64,000 nt of DNA from Paramecium tetraurelia (Eukaryota; Ciliophora; Oligohymenophorea; Peniculida; Parameciidae). Positions 11,735-22,776 of this stretch are shown one piece after another; position 1 is the first letter of the stretch; each line of letters starts with the position of its first letter. A program made the translations under genes and the position numbers. The notes beneath the pieces are model-generated. The model saw nothing but the letters and a program-made list of their open reading frames with translations. It had not been told where the DNA came from and did no database searches. The stretch lies in contig NW_001798999.1 of the NCBI RefSeq assembly GCF_000165425.1, positions 186,001 to 250,000 on the forward strand, written 5' to 3'.

Positions 11735-12826
11735 ATGTTTCCTTTTGTAGGCAACTTGTTCCGAAATGACTTCCCTTTGTTCCTATTTGATGATCACTTC
11801 ATTCCAGGCCCAGGAGTTAGAGTAAGAGTTCCCAGACCGCCATACACTAATAGGCAATTTAGAGATCAAGCTCCTAAAGTAATTTCATTTGGAGAATTAG
11901 AAGCCTCCCAGTTTGAAGTTGATGCAGAGTGTGAGAAAACCGCTCAAAGATTTCACAGAAAACCAAGGCCAATATTGGGCAATCTTGGGTGATGAATAAT
12001 ATGAAAAAGGGGATTTTTTCAATGCAATCACTCATTATACTAAGGCTATCGAACTTACAGAGGGAACTGAAAGCTCATTCTTTCGTTGCAGAGGATTGGC
12101 CTTAAAATAGGCTGGCAATTTAGATCCTGTAAAAACATTATAATAACAATATTCAAGGCTTACAGAGACGCCATCATTGCAATTGAATTGGATGATAAGA
12201 ATATCAAGGCACATTTGTTATGCGGATAAGTGTTGGCTGAGCGAGGAAAAAGTTCTGATAATACTTAGGACATTGAGAATGCAATAATAAGACTGACTAA
12301 GGCTAGAACTCTGTGTGCGGGGTAAAAGAAGGAGTATTATGAAGATGAACTTAGTAAGTACATTTATAGAGCCAAAAAGTTACTTTGGTACAAAAATTAA
12401 GAAATAAATAATAAGAATAAGAGAGTGGCTATTGAGAACTATAAAACTTATTTAAATTAAAGATAGGATCTAAATCCTGAGTAGAGGTAGAAGGAGTTGG
12501 AGGGATTCATAAATTCTATAGGGAATCCAGATTAGAAATAGGAGTATGATATTCCCAGTTATTTGATATGCAAGATAACATTGGTAATTGATGAGGTCTC
12601 ATTTTAATAGGAATTGATGGAAAATCCAGTTGTAAACGATGCTGGCCAAACTTATGAGCGTGACATGCTTATCGAGGCTATAAACAAGAATGGGCCCAGT
12701 GATCCGACGACAAGACAGCCGATTAGTAAGAAGTTTTACCCGAATGTGAATGTGAAGCAAGCGACGCAGGACTTCCTGTTGAATAGTCCGTGGGCATTCG
12801 AATTCCAGAAAGGGGAGGAGTATTAA
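11735..12826 (+). CDS. TPR and U-box protein, CHIP-like E3 ubiquitin ligase
   Basis: This is a predicted E3 ligase that joins a co-chaperone-type TPR region to an E2-binding U-box, as in STUB1/CHIP. ATG 11735 opens MFPFVGNLFRNDFPLFLF. TPR-like helices follow at about residues 85-200 (DEQYEKGDFFNAITHYTKAI). A charged helical linker comes next. The C-terminal U-box (about 265-347) has the ELMENPVVNDAGQTYER and DPTTRQPI signatures. A 29-nt intron lies at 12129-12157. To enter the TPR frame a second shift is needed. The best candidate is a 19-nt GTTT...AG intron near residues 70-75, which gives 347 residues in frame. The start of the protein is Pro/Arg/Phe-rich and unlike CHIP. The gene is divergently arranged with the DYRK kinase, 171 bp apart. 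Confidence 0.85.
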
Positions 12827-12887
12827 AATATTGAGTTTTGATTATAATTAATGTTAGTTATAATCCGTTTTTATTATAATAAAAATA

Positions 12888-14256
12888 ATGAGAGTTGGCA
12901 TATTGCTACTAGCGATTTTGATGATGGGAACAATGGCCTAAGATAATGAGGTTGTTATCTAATTACTGACTGAATTGAGACAGGAGGCAGTGGATTAATT
13001 GCAACTTTTGAATGCTAGATTCTAACCAATCAAGTAAGCCAAATTAGATTAAATTGCAGTGATTTAATAAGCAATTTCAGAACAGAAAGGAGAGTGCTAC
13101 AAGAGACAGCAAGACGTAATGAGCATATGATAAATTTGATTAGGTTGAGGCCAAGCAAACTGAAATTGATTTGGCTAATGAGTATAAGAATTGGATGAAA
13201 GCAAGATAAGAAAGCAATAATAATCGTATTGGAGTTCTGTCAACAAATGTATGCGAGAAGAATAATAATTCCTTGAATAAAGTGAAGAATGGAAGAGTGC
13301 TATTGAGATTGATCGCTTACTTGAGAGCCACATTGCAGGCTCAATTGTCCACTTCATTTGCAGAAGTCAAGGAGAACACCATTTCTGAGATATCCCACAT
13401 TGTCACTGCTTATAAGGAATACAGAAAGATGAATATGTTGTAGACAAAACAAGAGGAGGTAGAGTTGAATGGCACAATTGAATAATTGATAGAATTGCTC
13501 AACCAGATGGAGAGGGAAATCTAGGACGATATTGCTAATGGATAAAATGGCTAAGTGCAAATCGGAGTCACTTTCTCAGAGTTCAAGGTCAGAATCGAAA
13601 AGGAGAACGACATTTTCAATAGATAAATTGAAGTCCAAGATGATTTGATTACAGTACTTAGAGTCTTTGATATTCCTAGCATTTCTAAAATCAATTGACA
13701 ACCTTATACGGAAGAGTCGACAAATGCGAATCCAGATAGAAGGAAATAGAATATACCTTATTGGTGGCCTAGGAAGATTTGAAATATGACTAAGAATGGA
13801 ATGACGAAGACAGATTAAGATTGGAGGAAGAAATTGAGTTATTCGATTGGTTAATTAAACACTATTAAGCTGGTAATTTGGATGAAGCTGATGAAAGTGA
13901 ACGTAGTAGTATTTCTAACGATAATGGATCAACTGACGGATCTGCAAATGGGGACTCAGTATAATATAATGTAAATCATTTAGGGTTTAAATGGAGATGA
14001 CAGAGATGGAGTTATTGATTATACACCATTGAAGGAAGTTTCAAATGCTTGGGGATCTGAAGAAGAAGGTGATAATCATGAAAATGCAAATGATCATCAT
14101 GAAGGTAACGATGCAGAAACAGAAGACAGAGGAGATGTAATTGATTACACACCTTATGAAGAAAAAGATGTTGATTGGGATTCCTTATTGTAGAAGAAGT
14201 AAAATAAGAATCATCATTAATCAAAGAAACATCATACTCATAAGTCCAAAAAATGA
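12888..14256 (+). CDS. Secreted coiled-coil protein with acidic, His-rich C-terminus
   Basis: The start MRVGILLLAILMMGTMAQ is a clean signal peptide with cleavage likely near residue 17-18. Introns of 28 nt (13116-13143), 26 nt (13654-13679) and 25 nt (13959-13983) leave 429 residues ending at TGA 14254-14256. Residues about 20-300 are Gln/Glu/Lys-rich helices with a few cysteines, likely an extended coiled coil. The C-terminal 110 residues are highly acidic and contain two copies of a module, DRDGVIDYTP and DRGDVIDYTP, and end in a Lys/His run. This is compatible with a secretory-granule or trichocyst-matrix-type protein and perhaps calcium binding, but I recognise no named family. It lies 61 bp after the U-box gene. 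Confidence 0.85.
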
Positions 14257-14319
14257 TTTATTAATCAAATCATAGCTTATTACATATAAAATGTTGATCC
14301 CTTCAAAATCGTTAACAGT

Positions 14320-14390
14320 TCCGGTATAGTCTAGTGGTTAGGATATCAGGTTCTCACCCTGGGGACCCGGGTTCAATCCCCGGTATCGGA
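14320..14390 (+). tRNA. tRNA-Glu (anticodon CTC)
   Basis: The 71-bp sequence folds as a cloverleaf. The acceptor TCCGGTA pairs with TATCGGA (one G-T pair), the D arm contains AGTGGTTAGGA, and the anticodon loop TTCTCAC gives CTC. The T arm is GGGTTCAATCCC. The internal promoter boxes are intact: the A box at AGTCTAGTGGTTAGG and the B box at GGTTCAATCC. CTC decodes GAG. No intron and no encoded CCA are present. A T-run follows at once. Confidence 0.95.
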
Positions 14391-14394
14391 ATAA

Positions 14395-14408
14395 TTTTTT
14401 ATTTTTTT
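14395..14408 (+). terminator. RNA polymerase III T-run terminator
   Basis: Six T, one A and seven T follow the tRNA 3' end by four bases, as expected for Pol III termination on the plus strand. Confidence 0.75.
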
Positions 14409-14462
14409 ATATTTAGAATTAAACGATACTTATTTATCTTCGTTGTTTTCAAACTTTATTTA

Positions 14463-15677
14463 ATGAATCCTAGTTGGAGATAAAAGTTCGAAAAGGACAA
14501 ATAGTATCCTAGACATCCGATGGCACATAAAAAAGGTACATTGTTCTATTATTTTCAAAAGGCGGAGTTCACATGAATCAAGAGGACGATACCAAGCTTT
14601 TTTCAGTTGCTGGTGCCATGATGAAATAAATTGGTAGCAAGATAGCCAAGGGGGATTTTAATTTGGCTACCATTCCTAAACCAATCTGTCTGACAGCTCC
14701 CATAACATGCAACGAATGTCTTCTTTTGTAATGTTTTATGTTAACATTCTTAGTGATTTTGATTATACCAACCTTTATCTAACAGAGGCTGCTAAATGCA
14801 GAGATGCTTTGAGGAGAATGTAGTTGGTTGTGATCAATGAAATCGCTTATCTCCATGGAACACACACTTATTTGAGATCATTGGCTCCAATCGACCCTAT
14901 GATTGGAGAGACTTGTCACAGAATAAAAGAGGATGGAACTGAGTTTTATTGTGAATTTATCAAGGCAGATCCTCCCACCACTCTCTATCATGTTATTGGA
15001 GATGGTTGGCAGGTGTATGGAGGTGAGGTGGTCCTTGCTGAAATTCATCCAACATGTTCTCAATTGATTGGCAGAAACTTGAAGCCCAAGTACATAAAGT
15101 TTAGTGATGGGAAACTATATGAGATCTCGGTGCCTGCCATGATTATCAATGGATTGTTGAAGGGAGATCGTGTACTCAACAAATTGGATGGTTTTGTAAT
15201 CAAGTGTGTTCAAGATAATTTGGAGGCTTAGGTCAGTTTTAGTTATGTGTATGAAGATAGCACTACTAAGATAAAAAATAAGTTGATGTTTTGGTCATAA
15301 TCACAATAAAAACCAATTTCAGATTTGGTTGATGTTAAAATAAACAAATTAATTAATGTAATTAATAATATTATTAATCAGACTGATGATAATAATAATA
15401 ATTAAAGTTTCACTGTTTCAACAGGATCAGGATCATGGCTTTCCTACTTTTAAATTGATGGCGATGTATGTTGGAGAATCGATGATCCAATATCTCCATG
15501 GAAGGAACCTTCCAGTATGATACCAAGTGATTCAGCATTTAGATAAGATAAAATACTTATGCTTCAAGGATAAGATGATGCTGCGTAAATGTAATGAATT
15601 TACATATTCTAAGTGCGAGAAATAGTATTGAAAAGCAAGGACAAAAAGATCTCAATTAAAGAAAAAGGAGGAGATGA
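14463..15677 (+). CDS. Oxysterol-binding protein-related lipid transfer protein
   Basis: This is a predicted ORD-only sterol/phosphoinositide exchanger acting at membrane contact sites. ATG 14463 opens MNPSWRQKFEKDKQYPRHPM. Introns of 26 nt (14536-14561), 26 nt (14728-14753) and 23 nt (15591-15613) leave 379 residues ending at TGA 15675-15677. Family features are the lid-like start, IDPMIGETCH (matching the N-P-x-L-G-E-T block), the barrel with WQVYGG, and the C-terminal LQGQDDAAQIA helix seen in ORP proteins. The usual EQVSHHPP signature reads EFIKADPP here, so the histidine pair that normally contacts a phosphoinositide head group is absent. No PH domain or FFAT motif is seen. An Asn-rich loop lies near residue 260. 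Confidence 0.88.
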
Positions 15678-15854
15678 GATGAGTGTTTTTATATATAACA
15701 TTATTATATCAGTCATTCTAAAGTTGTACTCATTTCAAATGATATAATTTTTAAACCAACGAAAGAAGCTATTGATCTAAGTTGCTCTTTTCTTATTGCA
15801 AGCATTTCTAACATCGAGCACATTCTTTACAGGTAATAGAATCATTTGAATAAT

Positions 15855-18800
15855 TCATTGATTTTAATAAAATTTGGAATAATTACTTGTTGTATTGTTT
15901 TAACTAAAGTCAATAGTATATTTATTTACATGTTCATCATCTAATTCGCAAAGGGTTGGCAATATATAAGTACTCAATAATTGCTTATAATATTATGCTT
16001 CTCTCTCTATTTCCAATTGTCTTAATTTTTGCATCTATTGATCTTGTTCGTCTGGTAACGCTGTGCCTGCTTTGATCATCTCGTGCTTTTAAATAAATGT
16101 ATTTATTGGTGCAATCAAGGAATCAATATCAAAGATATTATGATTCTTTAATTTGTATTTTTAGATGATGATCATACAACCATATGCATCCCTTTCCTAT
16201 TTGAGTAATCCAGGCAAGTAATTCACATCTTGTATGATACCCTACTTCCAAATTAGATACCTTTATTCAATCTATGAATTAAATTAGACGGCAAATTAAT
16301 AGGAATATAGAAAGGTATTTTCAATAGTTTGTAATTATTGCAGATTTAGTTTTTGATTGAAATGTTGTAAGATCTCCATACTTATTTAAATCATCAATAA
16401 TTAAGAAGTGAATTAGGTGAAACAGTCTTCCACCATATTTCTCATCCGACTTGAAGATAAGGATTGATTGGCAAAACTTGATAATTTTGTGGGCATAGTC
16501 AATCGAATCATCCTATCAATAAATTAGATAATTTGTTCCCATTCTTCTTCATTAAACATCAACCCAATCTTTAGTGTCATACTTTTTACAGAATGAATGC
16601 TATATTTAGCTAATTTGACATTTTGGTTTTATATACAATTTTCAAATAGTTTCAAGAACTCAGGTAACAACCCTCTTAATTTCTAAAAGTATCGCTTCAT
16701 TAACTTGATGATCAATGAAAATCCCTTTTTACATGAATTCTTAAACCAATCATTATTAGTGCTCTCCACTGCGTAATTTTATTGAAATGTAAATTGAATC
16801 TCATCAAATATTGGTCTTAGTACAGTACTGAATACCATTTTCCAGAACTCAGCACTGAATGCATACCCAAACTATTGCAAGGACTCAAACAATGCTTCCA
16901 TGGACTTGGCCTATACATTGTTTCTCTTATCTCCTGCTAATTCTGACAACACTCCAAGTAAGGGAATCCAAATCTTTTCAAGCTACGCTGCTGTGGATGC
17001 ATTTCGAACAGTAGGTTCAGGTTCATCAAATTCATTCCAGTTGAGTTTGGGAGCTATTTGTGCTTGTTATGAGAGATAACCAAAACAAAGTATAGTAAAA
17101 TCAATAGAGGCCAATGCCATATCTTCTTGAACCTTGCCTGCCAAAACCTTTAGTGTTTGAATGAGATCAATGAAAACATCCTGCAATCGATCTAGATTAT
17201 GTTGCATGATTTAGGATAGAATCTGAAATGCCATTTTACTGATTTTATCATTTTCCTCTTTCAACCCTAATGTGATTAGACCAAATACCATCCTCCATCC
17301 AGATCTAATATTATGTTTATGATTTAAGACTATATGATTGATGCAGGAAAGAATGAATTCCTTGACATCTAAATTTGACTACAAAAATATGGTCTCAAAA
17401 GGTTTCAACACATCTCTTTAGAATTAAAAGTCATATAACTCATCCTTTTAAAGGAATTTAATGCTTAATTATTTGAGGGAGTCGACAGTGAACATTGCAA
17501 CTCTCTTCTCTTTCACAGCTACCTCGTTGATATGATCCTTCACAATATTCCACATCTTCGTCCATACAAAACTCACTCTCTTCATATTGTAATCACAGAC
17601 TTCAACCAATTTTTACAGACTAAACACTCGTGGATGAGTCTAATAAATCTCTTGCTTTGACATATAACAGAGAGCATTGATAAATTCCTAAATGGCTTCA
17701 TCATCTAACTATTTTGATTACACAAAGATCTTATCTATTAGATCAGATTCCAATAATAACTCAGGTTATATGACATTATTTAATCCTTCAACACCATCCT
17801 TGGATTGCTTTATCATCCTCATTTCATCCAGTCTACTTATCATTGTGACAATGCTTATCCATCCAATCTCTCTAAGTCCATTTCCAATTTAGGGAACAGT
17901 TTACAAAATCTGTTTTATTAAGTTGATGTGCTTATTGGATATCTACCCTGAATAATTGAGTCTTGTGGCCTTGAGCAATGGATTCATATAATCTTACAAG
18001 GGAATTGAAAAGAAGGAGCATAATTTAATAAACAAGACTAACCCTTAAATGCATTGATTTGAAGACGCCTCCATCTAATCATTGTTAAAAACAAACAAAA
18101 ACATTTCAAATGAAGGTTTTCCTATACACTCCAAGAATGGCTTTATTAAGTAGGCCATGTCTTGATTAATATTCTGATAAATAGTTTCATGCAAATCTTA
18201 TTTGGTTTTAATTAATTCGCTTCCTTCTTTCAGCAAAGCTTCCTTCTCCCTCTAAAATAGATCCTGTTTCTTTCTTATGTTTTAAGTAAGGGATTCTTTA
18301 ATAAATACACGACTTTTCTCCTTTTCTCTTACTGCCAAAGGTTGTTTCAGTATAGAATTATAAGTTTGAGTTAAATACTCTTATGGTAGATCATCACCAT
18401 CATTGATTGACCTAGCCAACTTTTGAAAGTCAATCAATTTCATTTTCTCTGCTACTGAAGGATTATGCAAGTCCGTTTACAACATAACCAATAAATAACA
18501 GTAAGTATAAATACTGCCACTGGATTTGAAGGCTGAATTCGGGTTTTCTTTGTAATATCTATCTGAAAACTTTTAGACTACTCTATCCACTTACATAGCT
18601 TCTCCTGGTAGTGTAAATTAATCCAAGAAATATCTTAATGCCTATTCGACAGTCAAATCTTTGAATTTCAACGTGTCAGTGAATTCACTTAAGACCTTGA
18701 TATTTAATTGTTGATGTCCTCCTAAATAGGCTCCTATGGCATCTTTGCTTAATTATTATTGATTTTCTCTGAAAAACTTAGCAATCTCTTTGGCACTAAA

Positions 18801-20683
18801 TTAATCAACTAAAATTACTCATTCCTAATGATTTGAGCATCCAACAGATATTTAACTCCTTTATCTGGATTCTTTTTAAAAACTTGGCATCCCTTCATGA
18901 TTTCCTATTTCAATTATCTTTGTATTTCAATGGGATTGACATACATCACAGTGGTATTATCATTAACATTTTAATCATCCATTTATGGTGTTCCACTTTC
19001 CTCAGAAGGTGTTATGATAAACTTGTCAAACACCTTATTTAAACCCTCAATGATATAATAAATTGCCTTGATAGCCAAACTCTTCAGGAGCGTTTCTTAT
19101 TGGCTTTGAATTTGATATTCCGCTTTTTAATAAACAGAAACCACAATAATTTCATAGAAGGTGTGAATGACTTTGGACATTAAATATTCATGCTTGGTAT
19201 GACAATCATAATTTATATAAAATTCCAATCCAATCTTCGGTCTTTCCAAAATACTGCATAAGCTCTCAAGTGCAGTTTGTTTATGTAGGACATTTGAATT
19301 GGCACTTAAGAGGATATTCAAATATATTTGGTTGATAAAGATAGCCATTTCATGCTTAATGCGTTTTCTCATGATACAAACTAATTGTTAAAATATTCTG
19401 AAACTGTATTGATATAAGGTTTTTTCTGTTTCTAAACAATATTTTAACAATTGATTGCAGAGTCTCTCTTTGGTTATTTTAATAAATTTTTCATTCTTAC
19501 TTAACACAAAGTCAGGTGTTTCAAGAATATACAACAGACATTCGAGAATGATCTATTAGTTTTTAGCTTATTGCAAAGTTGTTTTATTCATTAGCAGATT
19601 GCATAGACTATCATATAATTGCAAAGCAGAGTCAAGATTCTCTTCATATTGCTTTAGTGTCCCACTGTAAGTGTTTTGAGTTTGTTCGACGTATTCCTGA
19701 TGTTGTTTTTTACACATGAATGAACAAATTGGGACTCTGTGATCTTTACAATAGAGATTGGCTGATTTTCTACACATTAGACAATAACCAAAATAACCTG
19801 CAGGTTGTTGATTTTCATTTAAAGTGTTTGATTAGGGAGAGAAACCCAGGGAAGTTTTATTTAAACAGACCATATCAACTAATTGAAGCATGACCAATTG
19901 AGTTAATTTCTAGACTGAATCTTCTTTGATAGACATTTTACGTTTGTTCCTTTGGATTGTGAAAACCTAATGTGTAATGAGGAAATCTAATTACTTCTCC
20001 TTCCACAGCCTAAAATGTGTAGTTAATAATCTAATAGAGCATACTCTTAGCAATTCTATCGACAATCTGTGTTCTAGTGCCAGTGCGAGTGTAGGAGAAG
20101 ATTATAGTTTTGATGATTCTGGTGAGATTTTGCGATGCTACATAACAGAATGGATTCAGAACAAATGCAACCAACAATTTGAGGCCTTGAATGATGATCT
20201 CGTCCTTTTCAAGCAGACAGGATGTCACTGAATTGATTAATGAATCGATGATGGTCTAATGTGTATAGAATGTCCATACTTTTTTTTTGCCATTATAGTA
20301 GTTGGAGTCGTTGAAAAGTTCTGAAAATTCGTCGGTGTAGAATTCTTAGGAGGTGTCTTCTATTCTTCCATCGATGAAGCCATTTGAAACTAGTTTCTAG
20401 TTGGGTCAATGATAAATTCAATACAAATAATACAGACAAAGCCAATTAGGTTAGTTTGGTTTGTCTCATATTGAAGGTCAATCTGAAAACCACCATATGT
20501 TTTCCCAATTTAGGGAGGCTTTCATATTTGACCAGATCTTAATTTCTTAACTCCATAAATACCAATCATTTTGTTCAGGAAGTCTTTGAAGGAAGGGTAC
20601 TATTTGGGAATATTCTTCCGAACTTTATCCAGATAGTCCAACAAGATTTCCTTATACTTTGACAGCATCTATTGTCTATTCAT
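15855..20683 (-). CDS. BIG/Sec7-type Arf guanine nucleotide exchange factor
   Basis: This large Arf-GEF should activate Arf on trans-Golgi/endosomal membranes. The start is ATG 20683 (MNRQQMLSKYKEILLDYLDK), with the stop TGA at 15857-15855. Domain order: DCB helices (about residues 110-230, including KDEIIIQGLKLLVAFVLNPF), a Cys/His knuckle near 265-295 (CLMC...C...H...C...C...H), the HUS domain near 400-470 (RKRIKHEMAIFINQIYL and INYD), and the Sec7 domain near 590-790. Sec7 contains the glutamic finger in FTLPGEA and the LLVMLQTDLHN block. HDS-type helical repeats follow to the C-terminus. Several introns were checked: 35 nt (20424-20390), 28 nt (19994-19967), and 23 nt just before the Sec7 domain. 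A further 33-nt segment (20551-20519) must be removed to avoid an in-frame TGA. Length is about 1,500 residues, close to the family norm of about 1,700. Confidence 0.92.
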
Positions 20684-20696
20684 TAATTAATAAATT

Positions 20697-22540
20697 ATGG
20701 GAAATTGTGTGTCCAATAGAACCAAAATCTCGACCAATCTAGACAAACCCCAAAAACAATACATACACCAAGCCTTCCTCAGACAAACTCTAACCAATCC
20801 AGAGTATTATTTGGCACTCATTCTTTAGATCGCGAAACCAATTGTTGCTATTCGAGGAAAATTTCAATGAAATATTTGATGACATTCCATATCTAGGACA
20901 ATATGCATATTGGTTTCTGATGGGATTGCAGAATAATGAATCAAAAGGAATTGAATATGAAACAATAGTACAATTTTCAGAAATTTTCATCTTGGGCAAT
21001 TCTCAAAGTGAAATCCTGACATTACCAAATAGAGTTTCTCTCATTATCGCAATTATTGCTCTCTTTGGTAATCTAAACATCCAAGGCTCCCTTAAAGAAT
21101 TTTCTACTATGTCAATCACTTATCTTCTGACTTCTAAATGTCTATAGGTGTTCATAGCCATTATGATCCGAAAATCAAATATAAATGAATTACCTGTTAA
21201 ATCCTTTGTAGATGCTATATTTTCTAAACTTGATGTCAACATTCCAATCTTATAATTTATTAAGTTTATAGACACCTTTATGCCATAATTAGAGGAAATC
21301 ATTGAAGACTATTATTATGATAAATTTCTTGGTGAATAGAAATTATTTCATTCTCCTCAATTGTGCAACCCATCCCATATTTTGAATCAAGAATGGCTTG
21401 CACTCATGTACTTGTGTTTCATGCATAAAGACACAAGCAAATTGGAACTGCTTTATTCTAATGTTCTGAATGAAAATTCATTTGAATTACTAACAGATCT
21501 ACTCACTCATTCATCATCTAGTTTCCTCTTCATTATTCAATGTGAACATGCAGCCAGAAAGTACATTTTTGGAGCATATACTAACTTTGAATGGAAAGAT
21601 GATTCCCTACCTAATGGAAGTAAAGAGGATTGCATTTTCTAATTGTTCCCATAATTTAGAGTTTATAGAACAAAAAATGATAAATTTACAAGATCACAAT
21701 ATGTGTATCTCAATTCAAAAAATGAAGAATTGGCCAAAGGAATAGGATTTGGAGGTGAATTAGCTAAGGATTTCAGAATATTCATTAACTCAGATCTCTT
21801 GACAGTTTAATGCAAAAATCATGACAAAACATATGAACCAGGAGAGTTGATGCCATTAAAGCAAGGAAAAATTAATTTAATGGAGATTTGGACAATCTAA
21901 TAAATTCAAGGTACTACTCAATTCAAAGACTTAATTTAATAAAAAATAGAGGATCAGGTTGAATTTGAAGAATTTGAAATACCTCAAATACGTTTAGATG
22001 AAGACATCGGTTCTTATAGATCAGGGGATCATTCCTCATTGAATTAATCTATAAATGATTTAAAACAGAAGGATTCCTGTGATTGGGAAGGTTCTAGTTA
22101 GAATGGATTCGAAGAAGAAATCATTATTAAGAATGATGGATACGAAGAAGTCAAGAAGAATGAAAAAGAATTTGAAGTTGTTGAATTAAATGATAGTGTA
22201 CTTATATATGATATTATATTAGAATAACAAAACTAGTATCAATGTACAAAATTAAGTGGTTCAGAATAACCAATTTGAATTTGAAGAAGTAGAAGTTAAG
22301 ACAGCTGATAAAATGGATTCATCTGCCCTTTAGGTAGTTTATAATGTAAAATCAGGAAAATTTGGGGATGCATCTTAAGATGATAAGTAAATATTAATAT
22401 AAACAATAAGTTGGAATGGAGATAATTCCGATTGGAAAGGAGATACTAGCAGTTCAAGCAAGTAGAAGGAATTGCTTGTAAGCTAAGATTTAAAGACGAT
22501 CAATGAGAATCTTCAGGAATCAACTCATGCAGAATCGTGA
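20697..22540 (+). CDS. N-myristoylated TLDc-domain protein
   Basis: ATG 20697 opens MGNCVSNR, a good N-myristoylation plus cysteine-palmitoylation signal, so membrane attachment is likely. Introns of 25 nt (20804-20828) and 25 nt (22198-22222) leave 597 residues to TGA 22538-22540. An N-terminal helical region (about 30-240) is followed by a TLDc domain at about 250-370, with NSFELLTDLLTHSSSSF, IFGAY and GIGFGGELAKDFRIFI. The rest is an acidic Glu/Asn/Gln-rich tail without structure that I recognise. The layout (myristoyl signal, helical part, TLDc) resembles MEAK7-type proteins, linked to V-ATPase/lysosome function in animals. That functional link is an inference. It is divergent from the Arf-GEF with a 13-bp gap. 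Confidence 0.88.
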
Positions 22541-22776
22541 ATATTAAAAATCAAAATTTATTACTTAATTTTCTATTTAGTATAGAATATTATATGAAAT
22601 TCAAAATATTATAATATAATCCCTAACAAAGTTCTAAGAAAAAACAATAATTAAACATGATAATTGATTTCTTCCTTTGTTGATGTTACCACAACAACAA
22701 AGTAAGAAATCATTAAACAATCATTTAATATATTTCTGGTAAGAAATGATTAAATTATTATAATTCATAATACCAA

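Noticed and set aside
19977..20231. Plus-strand 84-codon frame
   Set aside because: It is the complement of the DCB exon of the Arf-GEF.
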